This document shows positions 58,101 through 64,000 of a stretch of DNA of 64,000 nucleotides, in pieces (positions within the stretch are counted from its first letter, which is position 1; every line of letters starts with the position of its first letter). The stretch comes from Apiosordaria backusii (taxonomy: Eukaryota > Ascomycota > Sordariomycetes > Sordariales > Lasiosphaeriaceae). Location: positions 744,001 to 808,000 of the forward strand of contig JAUKTV010000009.1 in assembly GCA_030549205.1 (NCBI GenBank). Reading direction: 5' to 3'. Position numbers and translations under genes: made by a program. The notes under the pieces are model-generated. The model was given only the letters and a program-made list of their open reading frames with translations. It was not told where the DNA came from and made no database searches.

Positions 58101-59880
58101 ATGACCCATGGGATGACTGCCGCAAACCTCATCCAGACTCTGACCGAGTCCTTCGCCGCCCTCGCAGACGAAGTCCAGTCGCTCATTGATCGCAAAACTA
58201 TTTTGGAGCACAAGCTGCGCTATGCCCATGAACAGGTACGTTCCTTTTGATTGCTTCCCACCGCGACCCTGCGACAGCACCCCGCCCTTTATGATGATTT
58301 CATTAGCTCTAGATCAGTAGCTGTTTTAAACGAGCAGCAGATGGAGAAACTATTCACACTCTGATTTTTTCGGTGGCACTTTATTCTACGACTCGAATCA
58401 TTTCTGTTGTCGATCACAGTTGGCTGACTTTACCCTTCTGAAACAGTTTCAGTATCTCGCCGACAAGTATGCCGTACCTGATGTTTCCGAGACTCTAGCC
58501 AAAATACAAATACCACCAGATTTGCATCTACTCGCGACGGCAACGTCAGCTGTGCCTTTGCCGAAACGTGGACTAGAGGGGAACAACCAGCATCAGATCG
58601 CACTGCTCATCAGAGAAGGTCGCAGAGCCGCACAGCAGCTTACAGTCAACATGACCGACGCAGTCCAGTTTGCCAGGTCGGGTCAAGACACTCCACTTTC
58701 ACCAGGCATGGAAGCCTCGACGGTTGCGTCAACGGTCCTGGAAAAGGACTTTACTGTCCATGGAAGAAAAAGCTCTCTAGCGTGCCCTTTCTCTGCCAAG
58801 CTGAATCAAAACGGCGTGCCTCATGGCTACCACGTCAAGCGGGTCGACGGCTCTCAGGACCTCGCTGGCGGCGCTGGTGCCGATCCCACTCCTCACAAAT
58901 CAACTGATCCCATATGCGCCGCCATGCTTGAAGATGCCGTGCCCAGTCCCACGGCTGCCGCTGCCACCTCCAAATGTCCGATTCGTTTCCTAGACAAGCA
59001 CTCGCCTGAAGAAATTGCACACTACGTGGAGACCCACAAGCATGAGATTCCCCGAAGCCATGAGGTCTGTGTCAGGAGGTATCAGCGGAACGAAGAGCAA
59101 ATAAGAAAGCTCGACGCCAAGTACGGTAACCTCGTGAGCATGGTTGAAGATCTGAGCCATTTGCACCGCCCAATGTTACCTCCTGCTACCGACAACGACA
59201 ATACCAAAGTGGACAGCACTTCGTCAAACAAGAGAGTAGAAGACTGGGCCCAGACAATTGTTGCTGGCGATCCCGACACCCAGAACAATGAGATGCCGCC
59301 GACGCCTCATGACGAAGACGGGGATCGTGAGAATCGATTCGACCGCAACTTCCGTGAGGTCCGTGTGGGCGAGTCGCCGAGTAGGCCTTGGGGAGTCCCG
59401 GTGCCTATCCCAGTCGGCATCCGACCTGAAGATATGCCTCCTGCTCGCAGCTCGTCACCCGTCCCTCCGATAAGACCAGAGGCCGCGGCTCAAGTAGCGA
59501 CACATATTGTTGCTCCTCCTTCTGGTGTCAAGTCGGAATCTAAGAAGTGTCCCTTTGATCATACCAAGATGGGATTTCAGAGTCAGCTGAAACCGGATCA
59601 TCCAGCGGGAGGCACGAACTTCACCGCTGCTACCGCTGGGCACAACTTCAACACGTCCTCCTCACCGCTTAAGAATCACCAGGAGATGCCTTCGAGTCCG
59701 CCACAGCCGACGTTTGTCAACCTCCCTGACTCTGTTCCACCCGCCGCTCCAACAGCGGGAGATAAACACGGCGAGCGGCCACCACAGATTGTGTATAACT
59801 TTAATGGGCCGGTCTTTATTGGGTACCCGATGGAGCAGGCAATGCAATTCATGCAGCAGTGGCAGCAACAGAGACAATAG
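58101..59880 (+). CDS. Unrecognised protein with N-terminal coiled coil and three Cys-Pro motifs
   Basis: I do not recognise this protein. Exon 1 is 58101-58235 and exon 2 is 58420-59880, joined over a 184-nt intron (donor GTACGT, acceptor CACAG) as YAHEQ|LADFTLLK, giving 531 residues. ATG 58101 (MTHGM) is chosen; ATG 58113 is equally possible, and the frame is open further up to 57963. Residues 1-75 look like a coiled coil (FAALADEVQSLIDRKTILEH). Three Cys-Pro dipeptides occur in similar settings at about residues 167 (ACPF), 231 (KCPI) and 422 (KCPFDH), the second starting a conserved-looking block (RFLDKHSPEEIAHYVETHKH). Cys-Pro motifs often bind haem in regulatory proteins, but that is only a suggestion. 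The C-terminus ends in a Gln/Met-rich helix after PQIVYNFNGPVFIGYP. No signal peptide or membrane segment is visible. Confidence 0.72.
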
Positions 59881-60538
59881 ACTTGCCAGAATAACGACGG
59901 GTTACCTCTTTTCTCTTTTTCATGTATAACTTTCGTCTCAGTTGATCGTTTGGGGGTTTTTGTTCGTTGGCATTTGGCAAGCGAGGAGTTTTGGGCAAGA
60001 AGAGGACAGGACCACAAGGTATAGCGGGTTATTTAGCATTAGCATTTCGAGTAGAGAGGATACCTATCAGTCCTTGTACAGGTGTATAGTGTCACGGGCA
60101 TCAGATATGATGATAATGAAAAAAACATTGATATGAGAAGCGAGCCACGGATTGTGCTCCCATGGATTGTGCTTGTCGTCACGCTTGTATCCCCTTGGTA
60201 CCTATTTGAAGTGAAGCAAGGTGTTACGAAGACACCCCGTTCCTGTATGATATTTGACCTGGCCATCTAATTTCTCTTTTCCTGTATGTTTCACCCCAAC
60301 TGTGTTAAATATCAAAAAAACGACCCTGACCAACGCCTTGCAAGTAAATATCAGAACCTGTACCCAAATCACCACGAAAATAAACGCCGCCAAATGCTTT
60401 GCTGGAAAAAGTTCAACATGCTCACCCAAATCTACCCCAAGATCCCTCGCATATTTACCTGCTTGTAAATAAAAATCCCCAACATATCCCACTCAAAATC
60501 ACCACCACCAACCATCTTTCACATACCTTCTTTTGCTC
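59881..60538. other. Convergent 3' flanks
   Basis: AT-rich space between two convergent genes. It should contain both 3' untranslated regions. No gene is supported. Confidence 0.45.
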
Positions 60539-62004
60539 TCACTTCATATACCCTCCATTCAAACTCCCACTCCTCCCATGATGCCCATTCTCCCTCGGCA
60601 ACTCCGGCGCATCCCCCCAAACATCCCCATCATCATCCCTATACCTATCCCCCACCTCATTCGCCCTATCATCATCATCATCCCGACCCCAAAGACTAAT
60701 ATCGTCATCACCCATCATCAGCACATCATCAACCTCCATCTCATCCGGATCCACCAACCTATCCTGTTCCTCTCCCTCTTCTGCGTCTTGTTCATTTTGC
60801 AACAACCCCCCCTCGAGATCCTCCCCAGCCAGCTCCTCCGCCCTAGCCATCGTCCTCTTGTAAATCGCCCACGCGACCCCCATCCCCACCGCCCCGCCAA
60901 CCGCCATACTCGCATAGTTAACAAACTTGTCAAAGGGCGCCATCTTATCCCCCGACTCCGCCAGGAGGGCGAGCCGCGAGCCGATGAAGATGTGGACGAG
61001 CAGTTTCGGTCTGTTATACATCGTTAATACCACAACGTTAACATTATCGCAGGAGGGAGGACCATATTTTCTGTTCAGAAACAAAGGAGAGGGGCTTACG
61101 TTGTAAGAGCAGTAGCAGCAGCAAACGTCACAGGACTAATACTCCCCACCGTAGCCAAAAACCCATTCGACAAGCTATACGGCAGCGGGCACAACCTAAT
61201 CATCGCCAGCACCACCACCCCGTCCTTCTTCAGCACCTGCCCCAACGCGACAAACCTCTTGTCTTTGCCGACCAGATTATGCACGTAACCCTTCAACACT
61301 CCTCTAGAGGTAACAAATGCTGCTGTACTACCTACCACAGTAGCAGTAGCAGCAATAGGCCAGCCATTGGGGAAACCGTAGACGAACCCGGTGATGGTTA
61401 CGCAGGTGGAGTACCCTATAACGGGGGGGAAGCCAGTTAAACAGGTGAGGGAGAATATGGCAAAAAGAAAAAGGTAGGACTCCTTCCATGTTGCTGCTAG
61501 GGGCGCGAGGCTGGTGAAGATGGTGTGGCTGTAGATTAGGAATAGGAGGGCCAGAGTAAAAAGGATGGATAGAGCGACCAGAACGAGGAGTTGTTGGGCG
61601 CGGGGGAGGGAGAGGAAGAGTCGGAGGGCGGATTGGGAGAGTGTGATTGCCGTGGTGACGGCTTTACGCAAAAAGGACTGGGAGGATTCCACGAGGGGGG
61701 TAGTGGAATAGGGGTTTGATCTGCGGCGGGAGCCGGCGGCGGTGGATAACCTTCTCGAGGAAGAAAACGACGTCGAGGGGGGTCGGGTTTGGGATTGTTG
61801 CTGCCAGAGGTCGTTTTGGAGGTGAGGGGAGCCGGGGTTGGAGTTTACTCTGGGTTGGGACGTCAATGACGGGGAAGGGGAGGAGGAGGTGGAGAGGGAG
61901 AGGCGGTGGTGGTGGTGGTGGTTGTAGTGTTTGGTGGGGGAGGGGATACGCCCTGCTCCTCCTCCTCCCGAGGCCCCGAAGGGGGGGAACTCTTCGCCTG
62001 GCAT
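60539..62004 (-). CDS. TVP38: TVP38/VTT-domain Golgi membrane protein
   Basis: Tvp38 belongs to the DedA/VTT superfamily of Golgi and ER membrane proteins, some of which scramble lipids. Exon 1 is 62004-61100 and exon 2 is 61010-60539; the 89-nt intron has donor GTAAGC and acceptor AACAG and joins ATALTT|PKLLVHIF. The product is 458 residues. Residues 1-120 are a disordered Ser/His/Pro-rich cytosolic arm. Hydrophobic segments follow (LLVLVALSILFTLALLFLIY, YLFLFAIFSLTCL). The VTT core has the re-entrant FPPVIGYSTCVTITGFVYG and the motif MIRLCPLPYSLSNGFLATV, then GSRLALLAESG and a last membrane helix (VGGAVGMGVAWAIYK). The tail is very acidic, with D runs. Order and motifs match fungal Tvp38. 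Confidence 0.9.
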
Positions 62005-63134
62005 GATTCCTTATTGATGGTGTTATTCCTCCTGTTCCTTTCAACCTCGGTGACCGCTCGTCTTGTGGGTGTGGTTTCGTTGTAGGAATCTCGTCAAACT
62101 AAACTGCTCGAGGTTGGTTGAAGAATTTCGAGTAACAACAGTCTTGTGTTCCGCAGTCGGTCAAAAACCAAGCCTTATTTCCCTCCTCCACTTCGTTCTC
62201 CGTTCGTTCGTTCGTCGTTCGTCACTCGGTATCCGCGGTATCCACGGTTCGTCTCCTCGTGGCAGGCAAGGCGGGCGGAGCAGTTTGTCTCGCTAATCGT
62301 TCTTATCGCGTTGCTACCTCGACATATCCATTGGTTGTCCCTCGACAATCCAAACAATGAATACAACAAAGTCCAACACTGTTTCTCATCGAAGGATGAA
62401 GTTTAAAAAAGAATACCAGCTTCAAGGGAGCCGAAATAACCAAGAAAGGGATAAGTAAGGTAATTCCAAGTAAGATCGAAAGAGGGTCCGTCCCCTCGGA
62501 AATCTGGACCCAACACTATAAAAGTAAGAAAAGCTCAGCCTCACAGCCCCGATCATCCCGTTCCAGGCTTACCGATAACACCCACCCATCCACCCACTGC
62601 AGGGAACCCGCACCCATAACAAAACATAAACGGCGTAAAGCTAGACCCGAAACAGTAAAATCAGGGGCTCTTGCTTAGCAGGGCACAGTGCTGTATCAGA
62701 TGAATCCGAGACAACCTCTTTTTCGATAATCCATTTTCAATGAATGCGAACAACAATATTAAGCCGCCAAAAAGTTGGGATGAATTCGGCTTCCCTAAAG
62801 CAGTTCCCGCCAGTGATCAAAGACGTGCTTCTGCAGCTTCGGTACCACCCGAAAGCCGGCCGCGCAATCCGATTAACAGAGCGCCTTGCATGACCTACGT
62901 GACATATCTGTAACTCCATTTGGCATCTGCCTACATATTATATGCTAGCTGTCTGGAAATAACGTCATCACGGCACAACCCACACCCCCGGGCCCGTCCC
63001 TGCAGTCCTGTTTATTGACCCAACATGTCACGATGCATCAATTTGCAACCACCAATTATAATAAACTGTTTTTTGCTCTATTCTACCATCTCGACCAAAC
63101 CAGGTGTAGTTCCTAGCCCGTATTGAACGAACCG
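62005..63134. other. Intergenic between two minus-strand genes
   Basis: The left part is the TVP38 promoter and leader; a TTCG-type short tandem repeat occurs at about 62191-62220 followed by two GGTATCC units. The right part is the 3' flank of the Smr gene. Nothing else is supported. Confidence 0.4.
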
Positions 63135-63990
63135 TCACCTCCTAGCTGGCCCCTTGGGCGGTTCCTTCGTCACCGACGTGTCTCTAACAAGAAGCTTGAC
63201 CTTCCCCTCCCCAATCTCAACGCCCTGCGAAAGGATATCCACCTCGTCCTTATCGTCATCCTTCTTCGCATGCGTCGCCCCGTCCTTGGAGAGAGACCGG
63301 TCCCAGCTCCGTGCGTCAATACCCAGGATACCACCCGTGCTGTTGCGGTCACCCGGCACAGAAAACTCACGGTAGGCGTACCGCCACTCGTTCAAAAAGC
63401 TCCGGACCGCCTTGCCCACTTTGTCCTTACCATTTTTGCTGTGGTGGCCGGTGCCCGTGATGGCATAGATTGGTCTGACCTCGGAAATGTTCTCCATGAG
63501 CACCTTCTCGAGGTATTCGACCGCCTCCTCAGGGTGAAGGCCGTGCAAGTCCACGTAGATCTCGGGGCAGTTGGCCCGGTCCTTGTTGCGTTCCTTGTAC
63601 AGCTGGTCGGCCGCCTCACGGTGCGCTCTTCGCATCAGGTCATTCTCGCTCTGTCCGCGGAGGCTGAGCGCCTTGGCGGCCCGCGCATCGTTGCGGTTCC
63701 AGGCTTGAGCAGCACTGTGCAATATTGTCAATATCAACCGCATCAAAACTAGCACGCATAGAAAATTACCTTTGCAAAAACTTGTTTCGGAGGCCACCGT
63801 GCTTGATAGCCTCCTGGCGCGCCTTCAGATAGGCCTTGTTGGCCTTCTCACCTGTCTCGAGCCAGGGAATATGCTTCGGGTTCGGGATCGCCTGAGCGGC
63901 CGCACTGTTCTCACCGTTGCGAATGCTAGTCGAACTGCCATTGCGGGCCATCTTTCGGGACTGCTGCGAAGGTGTAGGGGATGGCGACAT
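63135..63990 (-). CDS. DUF1771-Smr domain protein (yeast YPL199C type)
   Basis: Smr domains are small nucleic-acid-binding or nicking modules first seen at the C-terminus of MutS2. Exon 1 is 63990-63770 and exon 2 is 63714-63135; the 55-nt intron has donor GTAATT and acceptor CACAG and joins NKFLQ|SAAQAW, giving 266 residues. The DUF1771 helices span about residues 45-110 (YLKARQEAIKHGG, AAKALSLRGQSEND, AHREAADQLY). The Smr domain follows with its signatures VDLHGLH, TGTGHHS and GILGID. The tail is acidic then basic. The size matches yeast YPL199C (240 residues), which supports the ATG at 63990, with an A at -3, as the start; because only ten bases remain in the window, an upstream extension cannot be fully excluded. 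The role in vivo is not well known, and ribosome or RNA quality control is one idea for such proteins. Confidence 0.88.
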
Positions 63991-64000
63991 CTTGACAATG

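Overview
The window is nuclear DNA of a filamentous ascomycete, most likely a Sordariomycete and probably near Sordariales. The evidence is short spliceosomal introns (48-95 nt, a few longer) with GTAAGT/GTATGT/GTGAGT donors and CTAAC/CTGAC branch points, C-ending codons, long Pro/Gln/Ser-rich disordered proteins, and a fungal gene set (MON1, PDI, VPS71, AMS1, MSH1, RPP0, TRM82, YDJ1-type DnaJ, SNT2, TVP38). There are no operons; genes lie on both strands with 0.3-8 kb spacers. I see no transposon, CRISPR array, virus or secondary-metabolite cluster.

Layout. 1-8.4 kb: 3' end of MON1 (vacuolar fusion GEF subunit), then two large, disordered, unrecognised minus-strand genes. 10.9-18.1 kb: ER protein disulfide isomerase, a small membrane protein with mitochondrial features, the HIT-zinc-finger SWR1 subunit VPS71, and a convergent Kelch/DUF4110 protein. 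19.0-26.1 kb: a secreted/GPI-type WSC protein, the GH38 vacuolar alpha-mannosidase, a Pol III tRNA-like element and an unrecognised protein with a Cys-bearing 11-residue repeat. 27.7-37.3 kb: a dense housekeeping block of mitochondrial MutS (MSH1), ribosomal stalk protein P0, tRNA m7G methyltransferase subunit TRM82 and a farnesylatable type I DnaJ. 40.3-45.9 kb: a BAH/PHD/SANT chromatin regulator of the SNT2 type, followed by about 7.7 kb with no supportable gene. 53.6-64 kb: a BTB/POZ protein, a proline iminopeptidase, an unrecognised Cys-Pro-motif protein, a TVP38/VTT membrane protein and a DUF1771-Smr protein.

The genes do not form one pathway. Loose themes are chromatin (VPS71, SNT2), proteostasis (PDI, DnaJ), vacuole/Golgi traffic (MON1, AMS1, TVP38) and translation (P0, TRM82).

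The main technical observation is that four genes (MON1, the 1.7-4.3 kb gene, VPS71 and, twice, the BTB gene) are interrupted by frame changes. All five have the same sign, equal to one missing base, and each can be placed at a run of 5-8 C or G. Adding one base at each gives lengths divisible by three in the three genes lying wholly inside the window. This points to homopolymer undercalling in the assembly rather than to pseudogenes. I found no clearly new multi-gene system; the most interesting unknowns are the 11-residue Cys repeat protein, the Cys-Pro protein and the tRNA-like element.
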